A DNA stretch of 64,000 nucleotides from assembly GCA_949318235.1 (NCBI GenBank), contig OX439136.1, forward strand, positions 15,099,890 to 15,163,889, written 5' to 3'. This document shows positions 37,580 to 48,300 of this stretch, one piece after another. This DNA comes from Ecdyonurus torrentis (taxonomy: Eukaryota; Arthropoda; Insecta; Ephemeroptera; Heptageniidae). The notes under the pieces were generated by a model that had not been told where the DNA came from, did no database searches, and saw nothing but the letters and a program-made list of their open reading frames with translations. Both the position numbers and the translations under genes were made by a program. The stretch's first letter is position 1. The number at the start of each line of letters is the position of its first letter.

Positions 37580-40500
37580 ATTCACCTTCCTCATTACGCC
37601 TGCAAGTTTTATAGTGAAGTTTTTTGCTTTACAATCTACTATGTGTTTAAAAAAAATTGGTATATCACTGTTAAAAAGTTTAGAGATATCATTTATGTAA
37701 ACTCATAGTAGGTTGTGATGCAGGTAAATAACTGCAGCCAATGATGCAGCCACTATTTACACCAAAAAAATCTGGTCTCTAATAATAATTAAAAAGTTAA
37801 AGAGAGAAAATACCGGCAATAACAAAAATGTTACACCATTTTTTATTATTATTTAAAGAATTTATAATAAATGTTGATAGCATACGAACAAGGGCAATTT
37901 ACAACTGCAAATTACAAAAACTGATAACATTTTATCATTTAAATGTACTGTATCTCTTCCTGTTGTTTAATAATTTTTTTAAACAATAAAAGCAAAAATG
38001 TTGAGAATGTCTCCTCTTATAAGCGTTTCTACTAAAATTTAAATTGAAAAAAGATCATGTTTTTTTAGAAAATTAATAATGAAAAATATCGCCACTTTTA
38101 TAGTACAAGAAAAAAATAATCAAATTATTGCATCATAGATACCACGATTTAATTTAAAAGACTTGCATTTAGTATTTTTTTTTCAATACAGTACAGTTTC
38201 AGACAAATGAAAAGTAACCATTTAAACATGTTACTATTTTCCACGTCTCAAACTTTAAGTGTAAACGATATTGTTGTGTCGTATTCACGTGTTTTGATGC
38301 GTGCTCAGGTGTAGCGTTATATATCAGGTGAGCTGCAGCCAGCATGCCACACACATCTTGTCATGCACGTAAATTTGACGTATAATATAATTTCTACATA
38401 CAGTTTGAGGTAATGTTTGGTAGGAAGTCAAAAAAAGCATCTAGTTCAAATGGTTACCTTTCATTTGTCTGAAACTGTACATGACTTTGCCATGAGACAA
38501 TACATTTAATCATTTTAAAGTTTGGTCAACATGAAAGAATACCCACACCGGCAATACACACCAGCATATATATAGTTAAACTTGTACTTACGACAGAGAT
38601 GTTGAGATGTCTGAGTACCATACGAAGACACGTCCTTAAACACACTGGAGGCACCCACCATACTTTAGGTGGTGGAGTACCCTTGCCTCCCAAGTGACGT
38701 AACACAGATGCGACATTACGTCGAGTGTTCTGCTGAGCGTCAATCCATTGTTTCATACGTCCCGATTCAAAACTGCCATTGAAGAAAACAACAACCTCAA
38801 TACCTCCAGCTTGCATATGTTGGATCAGAATAGAGAGAAATTGAACCATACGATTCCATTGTCCTCCACTAGCCCAGTCTGGAATCAAATAGGTATAAAA
38901 TTAATATTTTAACTAAGGATTTACTTCACTTTTTTTTTTTTTTTTTTTTTTTTACTACAACCTATGGACAAATTGATTTGAAATTTGGTACACATGCTAT
39001 TGAAGGCAATATACAAATTTATGCTGAAATAAAAAATAAAAACTTGGAGGTCAACAGGCACAGGGCACTAAAAGATATTTTTACTCATTACTTTTTTTAT
39101 ATATAGGTATTGATGTTGTTGCAAACAAAATGTTTATCTTGTTTTTTGTAACAGGAAGCAAAGTTTCCATCTCGTATTTTATCACGCAAAGCAAAATGTC
39201 TATCTCGTTCTCAAGCGTTATGTAATTGGCACTCGAGTTACACATTTTGCTTCGCGTGACAAAATACGAGGTAGACATTTTGCTTCGTATGATAAAATAT
39301 GAGATAGGCATTTTGCTTTGCGTGATAAAATACGAGATAGACATTTTTCTTCGCGTGACAAAAAAATTAGATGCTGTAGACATTTTGTTTGCAACAACAT
39401 TTAAATTTTGTTATTGCAATTGTTTCTTACATTTAAAGGCGTAGAACACCCTCAGGACCAAAATATGATAAATAAGCACATAAATTGTACATACCAGGCT
39501 CATATAGTGGTAATACCGTTGATTGCACCCTTCTGGTTGATTTTCCAAGTATTTTAGGTTGAAAATTGTAACGGTTCTCTTTGCGGGTTCGTTTCGTCAC
39601 ACGATACTCCGCTTTTCTAGCAGTTTCAAGTATAGATAAAATCTTTTTTTCTATTGGCTGACAATAAAATTGCGCGAAAGATGTTTGAAACCATTGAAAC
39701 GTTTATAACACATTTTCCTTTTCAACACTGATTATATTATTCTTGATCTCTGTGGTTGTAATTATGATACACATACTTCACAATGATACATAATATTATT
39801 ACAATTACTATATATACTGTTATGAGTGTCAATGAACCCCCCGGTCCCCGCAATGCACTAAACTGCAAACACGCGTACAGATCGGGCAGGCGGCAGGCGG
39901 CAGGCTACAAGGAACAAGGAAGTAGCGATCACCACAGCATAGGGTAGGGGGTTGGAGCTCTAGAGAGCTACTAAAAACAAAGAGCAGCACGGACGATATA
40001 CCGCGTGCCTTTGCCTCTCAAAGGAGAGCTGCTCTAGAGCTCCAACCCCCTACCCTATGCTGTGGTGATCGCTACTTCCTTGTTCCTTGTAGCCTGCCGC
40101 CTGCCGCCTGCCCGATCTGTACGCGTGTTTGCAGTTTAGTGCATTGCGGGGACCGGGGGGTTCATTGACACTCATAACAGTATATATAGTAATTGTAATA
40201 ATATTATGTATCATTGTGAAGTATGTGTATCATAATTACAACCACAGAGATCAAGAATAATATAATCAGTGTTGAAAAGGAAAATGTGTTATAAACGTTT
40301 CAATGGTTTCAAACATCTTTCGCGCAATTTTATTGTCAGCCAATAGAAAAAAAGATTTTATCTATACTTGAAACTGCTAGAAAAGCGGAGTATCGTGTGA
40401 CGAAACGAACCCGCAAAGAGAACCGTTACAATTTTCAACCTAAAATACTTGGAAAATCAACCAGAAGGGTGCAATCAACGGTATTACCACTATATGAGCC

Positions 40501-41256
40501 TGGTATGTACAATTTATGTGCTTATTTATCATATTTTGGTCCTGAGGGTGTTCTACGCCTTTAAGTTAGAAATGGTAAGTAAAAAATAAAGAGCAATACT
40601 ATACCCCTTCTGATGGATATTTTCATCTCACAAACACCACATGCACCCCTTTTTCTTAGCACATGATCGAATAAACTTAAGATTTTTGTCATGAGTTACT
40701 GTTGTGCAAATTGGTAAAAATTGTCAAAAAATTTTTTTTTGAATAAAAGGGGAGGCTACCAGTGTGAGATAAAACAATCTATTAGTAGAAGTAACTAAAG
40801 CATATTGCATTGCATCAACTGCATTGTTTTATTAGCATTTCAGTCATGTTTTGCTATAAATTTAAAGAAATAAAAACACATTAAAGGTCGATTCACAATT
40901 GCGTAACGAAAAGAGTAAAATTTCAAATAAAAAGTATAAACAAAAAAACATTTTCATCCCCCCCCCCCCCCCCCATCAATAAAAACAAATGATATTTTAA
41001 TAAAAAAAAAAAAAAAAAAATGCAAATATGAGCCTGGATTCTCATACAAGAAGTTTTACGACTTGAAATATAAATTGTTACCTGAGAAGAAACCTCCATA
41101 AAGACGATCTAAGCAACACTCTGCATCGATGACAAGACGATATTTACGTCCCGGCTGCTGTTGAGGCTTCTTACGAGCAATACGTAACAAGTCAACTAAA
41201 ACTGACGCTCCGGGAGCATTGCTTTGAATGTAAGTATGAAGATCTTGAATACCCAT
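27373..41256 (-). CDS. FAM120A: FAM120A/C homologue (constitutive coactivator of PPAR-gamma-like protein)
   Basis: Sixteen coding exons: 41256-41082, 38878-38592, 37096-36785, 36224-36023, 35899-35796, 35716-35581, 35287-35181, 34729-34601, 34058-33885, 33118-32928, 31642-31517, 30941-30827, 30169-29869, 29360-29119, 28642-28410, 27586-27373. All phases close, giving about 1015 aa and stop TAA. The N-terminus MGIQDLHTYI..VIDAECCLDRLYGGFFSDW and GTPPPKVWWVPPVC match the FAM120 XPG/FEN-like domain (about residues 1-260). ILTQGEIKFPAVLEDE..YRPVRQMVYGILF, NDACGAPIPWLMCCPWLYFDGKLFQ.KLLKAE and GGQLEIAGVVVGSW match the C-terminal half. The tail is RGG-rich (GRGG, RTRGGRKN), consistent with the RNA-binding role of the family. 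The start lies in a good context (AACCATGG). The acceptor of exon 11 could instead be 12 nt upstream (31654) and that of exon 14 3 nt downstream (29357). FAM120A, B and C are not separated in invertebrates; A/C fits best. Confidence 0.93.
27927..28142. mobile_element. Family C palindromic MITE, copy in FAM120 intron
   Basis: AATCAAAGAAAAGGATAGGA pairs with CTATTCTTTTCTTTGATT. CCTTACCACGATGAGGTC pairs with GACCTCATCGTGGTAAGG. The centre contains TAACTTGTAAATATTTGTGT repeats. A left extension (AAAACCATTTCGGTTTGAAT) is shared with the copy at 32.6 kb. Confidence 0.88.
29451..29499 (+). repeat. Poly-T followed by poly-G
   Basis: About 27 T residues run directly into about 22 G residues inside a FAM120 intron. 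Confidence 0.95.
30221..30442. mobile_element. Family C element, diverged copy in FAM120 intron
   Basis: The left end AGGAAATCAGCAAGGGCCATA and right end TATGTAAGACACATGCTGGTTT match the family C termini. The internal TCTGAAAGGATTGACAAAGG resembles the centre of the copy at 54.7 kb. Arms are poorly paired, so this is an old copy. Confidence 0.6.
30568..30768. mobile_element. Short terminal-inverted-repeat element in FAM120 intron
   Basis: ACCATTACCAAAATAAGAAG..GAGGTTAT at the left pairs perfectly (about 30 nt) with ATAACCTC..CTTCTTATTTTGGTAATGGT at the right, around an unpaired centre of about 130 nt. Confidence 0.8.
31763..32246. mobile_element. Composite foldback with three copies of one arm (FAM120 intron)
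   Basis: Outer ends GTAGGTGACCGACTGGT and CCAGTCCAAATCGGTCACC pair loosely. Inside, AATGCTGTTCGTAAACCCTG occurs at about 31877, inverted up to 31989, and again forward from 31990. The last two form a near-perfect palindrome centred at 31988/31989 (about 31938-32037). A poly-T run follows. Confidence 0.75.
32552..32790. mobile_element. Family C palindromic MITE in FAM120 intron
   Basis: TATCAAAGAAAGGATAGGAG pairs with CTCCTATCCTTTCTTTGAT, and GGTTACACAA..TTGTATAACC closes the centre. The left extension AAAACCATTTTGGTCTGAAT is shared with the copy at 27.9 kb. Confidence 0.88.
33302..33482. mobile_element. GATGCCTCCG-type palindromic MITE (second copy of the 17.57-kb family)
   Basis: GATGCCTCCGAGCCAAAAAG pairs with CTTTTTGGCGCTGAGGCATC. 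AAGCATCTACACTTTCCAGA also occurs on both arms. The centre is diverged from the 17565 copy. Confidence 0.85.
33527..33699. mobile_element. Palindromic MITE, family G copy 2
   Basis: ATTGACACAATTAATAAAAA at the left pairs loosely with TTCTTTATTGGTCAAT at the right. TTTTGAGGCCAATGTTAAGCA and CACATCC..GGATGTG match the copy at 21278. Confidence 0.75.
37188..37596. mobile_element. Foldback element in FAM120 intron
   Basis: TGAGGAAGGTGAATTC at the left pairs with the complement ending at 37596. TTTTGAAAAGAGCGTTAAAA, GATTGGAGCATG and AAAAGCCTGTGACTTCATCA all have complements on the right arm. A poly-A run of over 30 nt interrupts the right arm. Confidence 0.8.
38191..38480. mobile_element. Tc1/mariner-type MITE (TA target duplication)
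   Basis: CAGTTTCAGACAAATGAAA at the left and TTTCATTTGTCTGAAACTG at the right are exact inverted repeats, each flanked by TA. The pairing continues through AAATGGTTAC. A TIR starting CAGT next to TA is typical of Tc1/mariner. The interior (about 220 nt) is unrelated and non-coding. Confidence 0.82.
39111..39401. mobile_element. Foldback with 33-bp internal tandem repeats, copy 1
   Basis: ATGTTGTTGCAAACAAAATG pairs with CATTTTGTTTGCAACAACAT. The right part (39242-39358) holds about 3.5 units of a 33-bp repeat (ACATTTTGCTTCGCGTGA followed by AAAATACGAGATAG), and inverted units occupy 39125-39222. Second copy at 60459-60672. Confidence 0.85.
39433..40564. mobile_element. 1132-bp near-perfect palindromic element in FAM120 intron 1, TTAA-flanked
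   Basis: Arms 39433-39965 and 40032-40564 (533 nt each) are complementary, and outer and inner landmark pairs both sum to 79997, so the alignment has no gaps. I saw no mismatch in the long stretches I compared. The loop is 66 nt. Both ends carry TTAA next to AGGCGTAGAACACCC, as expected of a TTAA-specific (piggyBac-like) insertion. No substantial reading frame. This is the youngest-looking element in the window. Confidence 0.93.
40967..41020. repeat. Poly-C and poly-A runs
   Basis: A run of about 15 C residues, then 17-18 A residues, in FAM120 intron 1. Confidence 0.9.
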
Positions 41257-43760
41257 GGTTATTGAAGAAGAAGAAGATGTTATGTTATGATGATGTTATG
41301 TATTTTTCTGATTTGTGAACTGTAAGAAATTTACTGTTTCTGTAACATAAAGATACATGCATAATATATAAAATATCAATTTTGAATTCATAAATAAAAT
41401 TAAAATGTTCATAAAGGGCTTTCAGGTTCTATTATATAGGTATATTAACAGCAAGGGTTGCAACACAAGGGGTCACCCCCGACCCTTCCTACCTATTCCT
41501 TAAAAAATAATAAATAAGTTATAGTATGACCATAGAGAAACAGTATAGAGAATGCAGGTAAGCCATAATTGATGTCGGTGAAAGTGGGGGAATGTTTACT
41601 AGAACCTCAATTACACTGCTGCTAAGTTTCATGTTTATCACTTACTTTCTTCGTAGTCAACTCATTGCATAACAGGAAAACTGGCAAGCATAACCAGCGA
41701 TGCTGCCAGTTTTCCTGTTATGCAATGATTTGGCTACAAAGAAAGTAAGTGATAAACATGAAACTTAGCAGCAGTGTAATTGAGGTTCTAGTAAACATTC
41801 CCCCACTTTCACCGACATCAATTATGGCTTACCTGCATTCTCTATACTGTTTCTCTATGGTATGACCACCCCGCGTAGAAATATGAATTATAGTATGTAC
41901 CATACTGACTAAATTAACTATAATTTAACATTTTATACAGTACGTAATTTAAAACATAAAATACTAGTAAGTTAAATTGAAAATTTATTATCATTCAAAA
42001 TTTTTACTGTGTACATATAATTCAAGGTCAACTCAAGAAAAAGTCAACTTAAAAAAAAATGTTAAATATAGTTAATTGGCTTAAAACGTTTTAAAGTGAG
42101 CCTTTTTAGTATAATATACTAAATAATAATGCATATTATGCATAATTTTAATTCCTCTGTTCTAAATGCATTTTATTTTAATGGCTTTTAATTAAGGGTG
42201 GCCGTCAGTAATGCTATTACACGTACTACGTACCCAACAGTACTTAAAAAGCTTTCCTTCCAATAATGATACTTTAAGATACAGTACCGGCATTAACAGT
42301 ATGAACTATGTATATAAAATATTATAAAATTTAGACCCCACCCAATCACCTTTTTTTTTTATTTCCATTTTTAAGCACAAAAATAAATGCAAAAACACTG
42401 TCATATATAAATAAAATCAGATTATTAATATCAGTATGATACATCAGTTTTTATTACAATATTATTTAAAGAGCAGAAGGCGAGTTATTAAAAAAATTAT
42501 TTGGCGCACAGACAAAAAATGTCAATGTCATAAAAAAAAATTAAAGTAGTACATTTCGTAATATAATTATGTATGTATGTAATGTATATTTGAAAACATT
42601 ATAATTTTCAATTAAAAAGAATAATTAAAATGCTTACTCTACTTTAGATTAACTTATTAAATGATTTCCTGTTTCAACATGCATAACAATAGTTATTCTA
42701 ATTATCGTAAAAAAAAAGAAAGAAAAAAAAGTTGGAAGGTGGAGGGGGGTATATGCAAATGAATTTGTCATATTTAATGCTGAGTGTTTAACAAAAAAAC
42801 AAGCATATAATCTTAAAACTAATAATTCCATTTTTAAATATAAAATATTTAAATCAATAAACAATTTAATGATTTAATCTTTTACCAAAGTGCGCACCAT
42901 AAACCGCGACGAAACGACGAATGATAGCCATTATAAAAGCGACGTCACGTGCATATAGACAACGTGGTATGCTATCATTAAATGTCATTATTAATAAAAC
43001 TAGATCATAAATACATATTCTAATACTGCAATAGCATACATTTTTGTATGCTTTTTAAAATAAAATCCTAAAATTTATTATTTTTTGACAACAAGATGCT
43101 TAAAATTCCACTCAAACGACATGGGAACCGGCATGGCCGAAATGGACGACAAAAGTCGCACCCATGTTTTTGTGACCAAAGATACAATCTTTACACAAAT
43201 TTAATAACAAGAAAAACTATCTTATTAATTTGATGAATTAATGTTAAATGTTTTAAAGTAATGAAAATAAGTAATACTTACAGAAATGATGCAAAAAAAC
43301 ATAATTTATATCACTGAAAAACGGAATTTAATTTTCAGCCATAATGTCTGATTTTTTTCCGTACAATTGTAGGTGGCAGCACTTTATGCGAAAATATTTT
43401 TTTAAACAGTGTAGCCACAAATAAAAAATTTCTTTTAATTTGGTAAATATTTTTTATATGGAGCAGTATGTAAAATTTACGACAATTTTTAAACAATTTA
43501 AATTATTTAAAAGAAATAAAAATTATTTTATAATTAAAATACTTTGGTTTGTTTACAATGTCGTTTCATTAAAATTAAAATATTATACTAAATGTAACTA
43601 AACTATTCTTTTGGTAGCACTGAAAATTTGTATTTTAAACAGCTGTAAAAAAATTTACCACGCCCATTTGTTGAAAAAAAGTTGTGCATACATTTATTTT
43701 TAGATTTTTTGAAGGAATAAAGCATTCTATTTAAGTTGTCATTAGTTGATGTTATAAAGC
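41257..43760. promoter_or_regulatory. Intergenic region between the divergent FAM120 and SNX genes
   Basis: The two start codons are 2.5 kb apart in opposite orientation. The interval holds one foldback (41524-41867). A less AT-rich patch at about 42890-43160 has a CRE/E-box-like GACGTCACGTG (42941-42951) and is the best candidate for a shared promoter. The rest is AT-rich sequence with no reading frame I can support. Confidence 0.45.
41524..41867. mobile_element. Palindromic MITE with 8-bp target-site duplication
   Basis: Arms beginning CATAGAGAAACAGTATAGAG pair nearly perfectly with the right arm (landmark sum 83390), centred near 41695. The direct repeat GTATGACC flanks it at 41524-41531 and 41860-41867. 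An 8-bp duplication suggests a hAT- or P-type transposase source. Confidence 0.88.
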
Positions 43761-45356
43761 ATGGATGAGGCGGCAGTTATTGAAGTCTCAACTGAATGTA
43801 AAAACATTGTAATAAGACAAGACAGCCGTGAAACTGAGGACCCACCCTCAACATACAGCGCATCTGTGGATGGTTCTGTGGTATGTATGGTAAAATTTGA
43901 GCTTCTACTTTCAAAATATAATTAAAAATAATACTATAATATTCCAGTTATTGCCTACAATATATCAATGTTACCATAAAGTCTTTATGTATGTATACAT
44001 TTGTGTTGTTACTTTGCAGTTTTCATTGCCCTGATTTTGTATGATGTAATTTTATTTTTCAGGTTGCTTCTCCGTCAATTGAAAGTTTTTCAACTTTGCC
44101 AGATAATGATGCACTATCAGATTTTTTACTTGATACTAGAGATCTTCAGATTCGAGTAGATAATCCACAAAAACATCTAAGTACATTAGAAACTTACATA
44201 ACATTCCGTATTACGACAAGGGTAGGTTCCGTACACTTTATAATGGCAATGACAAACAAAAAAATTGTAATTTATGTACTGTACATATGTATATGCACAC
44301 ATAAAATGCTCATGTTTATTTTTCAAAAATTTCAGACATCTCGTGCAGAGTTTGATGATACAGAGTATGTTGTAAGAAGAAGATACAATGATTTTATTTG
44401 GCTAAGAGAAAAATTAGTTCAAGCTTATTCAAATAATTTGATACCAGTAAGTATATAGATCTAGAAATTAATTTCCGAGCCCTTCTAATAAGCTTTCTGT
44501 AATATATTTCCCTCTACAGTAACAATGAACAGAATTAGGCCATGAAATATATAATTTTTCCTACATCTTTTGTTCACTAATGGAGGTTATCAGGTTTAAA
44601 AATGCTTAAAAATGTGTATGACTTAAAACATGTAAAAGCATGTCTAGTGTTTCTCATTTAAATTTCTCCGGAAGCAATGGAATAGTTTTCTCATAAATTG
44701 CTAAAAAACGTATTTGCCCCGTAAGCGTAATGTTAAATTAGGGGACCCTTAGCTTTCCCCGCGTTTCTCCTCACGCTGAACCAATAGTTCATTGAATATT
44801 TATTATGAAAATGTATTGATGTATTAATTTATTTTCTCATTACATAGCCTCTACCAGAGAAACATACACTGATTGGACAACTGGATAGATACTCCAAAGA
44901 GTTCATCTTATGTCGTATGGCTTTATTACACAGATTTATGAATCGTGTTGCTGATCATCCAGTTCTCAGTTGTAATTCAAGTTTTAAACTCTTTGTTACT
45001 GCAAAACCCTCTGTAAGTTTAATAGAGTTAATGCCTAAGTATTGGTTCCATGTTACTTAAAAGATTTTTTATGGAGCAGTCCCAGCTTTTTTCTACATTA
45101 GAGATAAATTCATGTTGGCATTGATAACGAAACAAACATTAAACAAACAACTAAAAATTTGCAACTTTTAGTTAAATTGATCTTATCATCCCAGCCTTAA
45201 TAAATTTAGCTATAACTATGTAGGTATAATAGGAAATATATCAATGCTGTTGGGGCTAAACCACACTTCTACTGTTGGTGGGTTTGCTTACTTTCACGCA
45301 TCTACATTTATGGGAATAGCCATAGAAACATGAATCTACATTTATCGCGACAACAG

Positions 45357-45389
<33 letters not shown>

Positions 45390-48300
45390 TCTTCATAGGA
45401 AAACGTGTAGAAGTGTTTTGTTCCTTACTAAGGTCGCAATAAACGTAGAAGCATGTTTATATGGCTACCCCGATAAACATAGATTAGGGAAAATTAACAA
45501 ACCTGCCGAACGCAGCAACATCATCAATATAATATAATAATGTAATATATTTGATTTCCCAGGAGTTTTCCATTCATCGCAAGAGCAAGCAGGGTATTCT
45601 AGGACGTTGGACTGACTCTTTGAACAACCTGGCTGCAGTGTACCTTGCTAAGGGTCGTCCTGGAGACTTTGATATGACTCTTCAATATGCTCAGGCCTTG
45701 CAAGACAAGCTGGCAAACATTGAGAAGATCAGCCATAGAGTCAATAAAGAACAACATGGTAATAGTTTTGTTGCCGTTAAGCTTTGTGTGGGGCAGCAAA
45801 TTTAAATCAAGGCTAAGAAATTAAACCTGTGTTATAGTGGTATGAGTGCTGGTTTGATGCACTAAATGAGCTCTTGTTTTCTTTGCAAGTCACAAGTTAA
45901 AATGGTAGGAGAGATGTTTAGACTTGAAGAATCATGTCTCTGGCCATTCCTGGCAGTTGTAGTAGTGGCCCATGCTAAGTCAGATATAACTCAGGGTCTA
46001 CCTCATCTCATTTATTTCTATTAACTTACACATTAAGTTTATCCTGTTGTATGGCATATAGCACTCACTTTCAAATCATTTTATAGAGTTATTAAGTAAG
46101 TGTACGTTTGCTGTATTGTTAGGCTATTATTAATTTTTATTTTTAAAGATGCTCAAGATTTGTTAAATGTTTATTTTCTGGGTCCTAAGTGATTTCAAAT
46201 GAAGCTAGTTTCCTTTTTATCTCTACAGTAATTATTTTATTGCAGGCATGATTGCTCTGTGGTAATTAATTATTATGTTCTTATTTTGCTGGATAAGATC
46301 ACTTAAACGAAGTACAACATTTACAACCAATCTTCACCCTCTGGGCTGCATCTGAGCCTGAATTAAGTCCAGCATTGCTTGCCATCTCTACTGCATTGGA
46401 GAAAGTTGGCACCGCAGAACAAGTTCTAGTCAAAGGATTTCCACAAGGAGTAACTCAGGTATAAACATATGAATCGTTACTTAATTAGAATAAGTTAAAC
46501 TAAAAATCAACTCATTGATAATTTTAGAGATTTGATAAAAAAAATTATTGATAGATTAGGGGAAAAAATAAGAATGAGAGACAATGTGAGCTTACGAAGA
46601 CTTACAGAGATGCTGTAATAGAGAAAATAATTTCTAACCCAGTATTACTTTTTTGGCCTATGCTCTAGGCTAGAAATTATTTTCATTATTTTCTCTACTA
46701 CAGCATCTATGTCTTCTAAATCTCACACTATCTCACATTCTTATCAAATTTCACAAGTATCTACAAATTATGCTTGTTTTTTTTTCAATTATAATAGAAA
46801 TATTAAAGAATTTAACTCTCAAAAAGTTATTTGCTGTAAAGTGGTGGAACCCCTTCTTTTTCCCTGTATATAATACTGTATTTTCATTTTTTCCCCTCAC
46901 TTAAAACAAATAAACTCTTGACATGGATTGTACCAAAGAAAAAAAAAACTCAGTGAATAAAAATATATACCCTATCTTAGAGAGCCTGATATAGAGCATA
47001 AAAATAAGACCCCTCTTTAGTTTTATTTCTGCTTAAGGCTTTGTTACATTCAATAACACCCCTGCAATAACACCCATAAAGCTAGCAAAAAGGTTCAAAC
47101 TTTATCACTGTGCTAAATAGAACCTCTGTCCTAGGATTAAGAAACATGATTGTTATTGCTGGCAGTTCTTAATGACTTAAGATTTAATAATATTATTTTC
47201 TTTGTTTATAGCCATTAAAAGAGTTTCTCCTTTACATTGAAGCAGTAAAAGAAGCACTAAATCGTAGAGATGCAACTCAAATTGAATTTGAACTAACTGT
47301 AGATGAACTAAATAAGAAGAGAATTGAGAAAGAATCTGTAAGTTTTACGGTTTGTCTTTATTATAATTCAATATTTTATTTATTTGTTGCACAATTTTGC
47401 ATTTTGCAACTCTCTTAATTGTATAAAAACACTTTTTTTATCCTATTTATTTCCTATATATTTCCTACTAGTATGCCCATGAGTAAGTCTGATACTGTTT
47501 TTTAATGTTGTGCCTTTGGTACAGTATATCTATGGCTCCTCGGAAAACTGAAATATGTGTGGTCTCCACTTGCCTCAAATTTGGAACATCTGCACTCTCC
47601 GCCTATGCAGAAATTGAAGTATCTCTTACCAGCGCACCATTACAGACGTTTCAATTTTAGGAGAGGCGGAGAGTGCAGATGTTCCAAATTTGAGGCGCGC
47701 GGAGACCATAGATAGTTTGGTGTTCTGCAAAGCCATCGATATATCAAATTTTATTGACACAGTATCCTGTATCCTTTTAACGTCTATTTAAATAAAAATA
47801 CATCTAGTACTCATTTACACTATAACATGTGATCCCAAGTCCCAATGAACTGTTTAAACTATGTAGATAATCTTTGCATTTTATTAGTTTTCAATTCAAC
47901 ATGCTCTAATGTCTCCAACTATTTTCTATAAAACTTTATTTCTAATTTTTTAATATCATTTATATAGTAGCCTATAGCAATTGCTATGTTTTTTTCCTCA
48001 CTTATATAAATTATGAATAAATTATTGTTTATTTACATTTTATGTTTTGATATAGCTGGAGAATGAACAACAACAAAACGGCAACTCTGCTGGTTCTAGT
48101 CAACAATCAGGTTTCTCGTTGTGGCGTAATTCTACTGAATCTCGTGAAGATAAGTTAATGAAGTTGAGCTCAGCCATTCCTGAACTTGTCAAGCAAGTAG
48201 AGGTGAGAAGTTTAAAATTATAATTTCTTAGTGTATAAGTAATTAATAATATAAATGTTTTTGTTTTTCAGGAAAATCAAGACAAGACGGAATGTGCTAA

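Noticed and set aside
39242..39358. Regular 33-bp repeats that could be mistaken for a CRISPR array
   Set aside because: Units are contiguous without spacers, sit inside a foldback element, and the genome is animal.
44096..44458. 120-codon frame read as one uninterrupted protein
   Set aside because: It is two SNX exons (44063-44221, 44336-44446) with the short intron between them read through.
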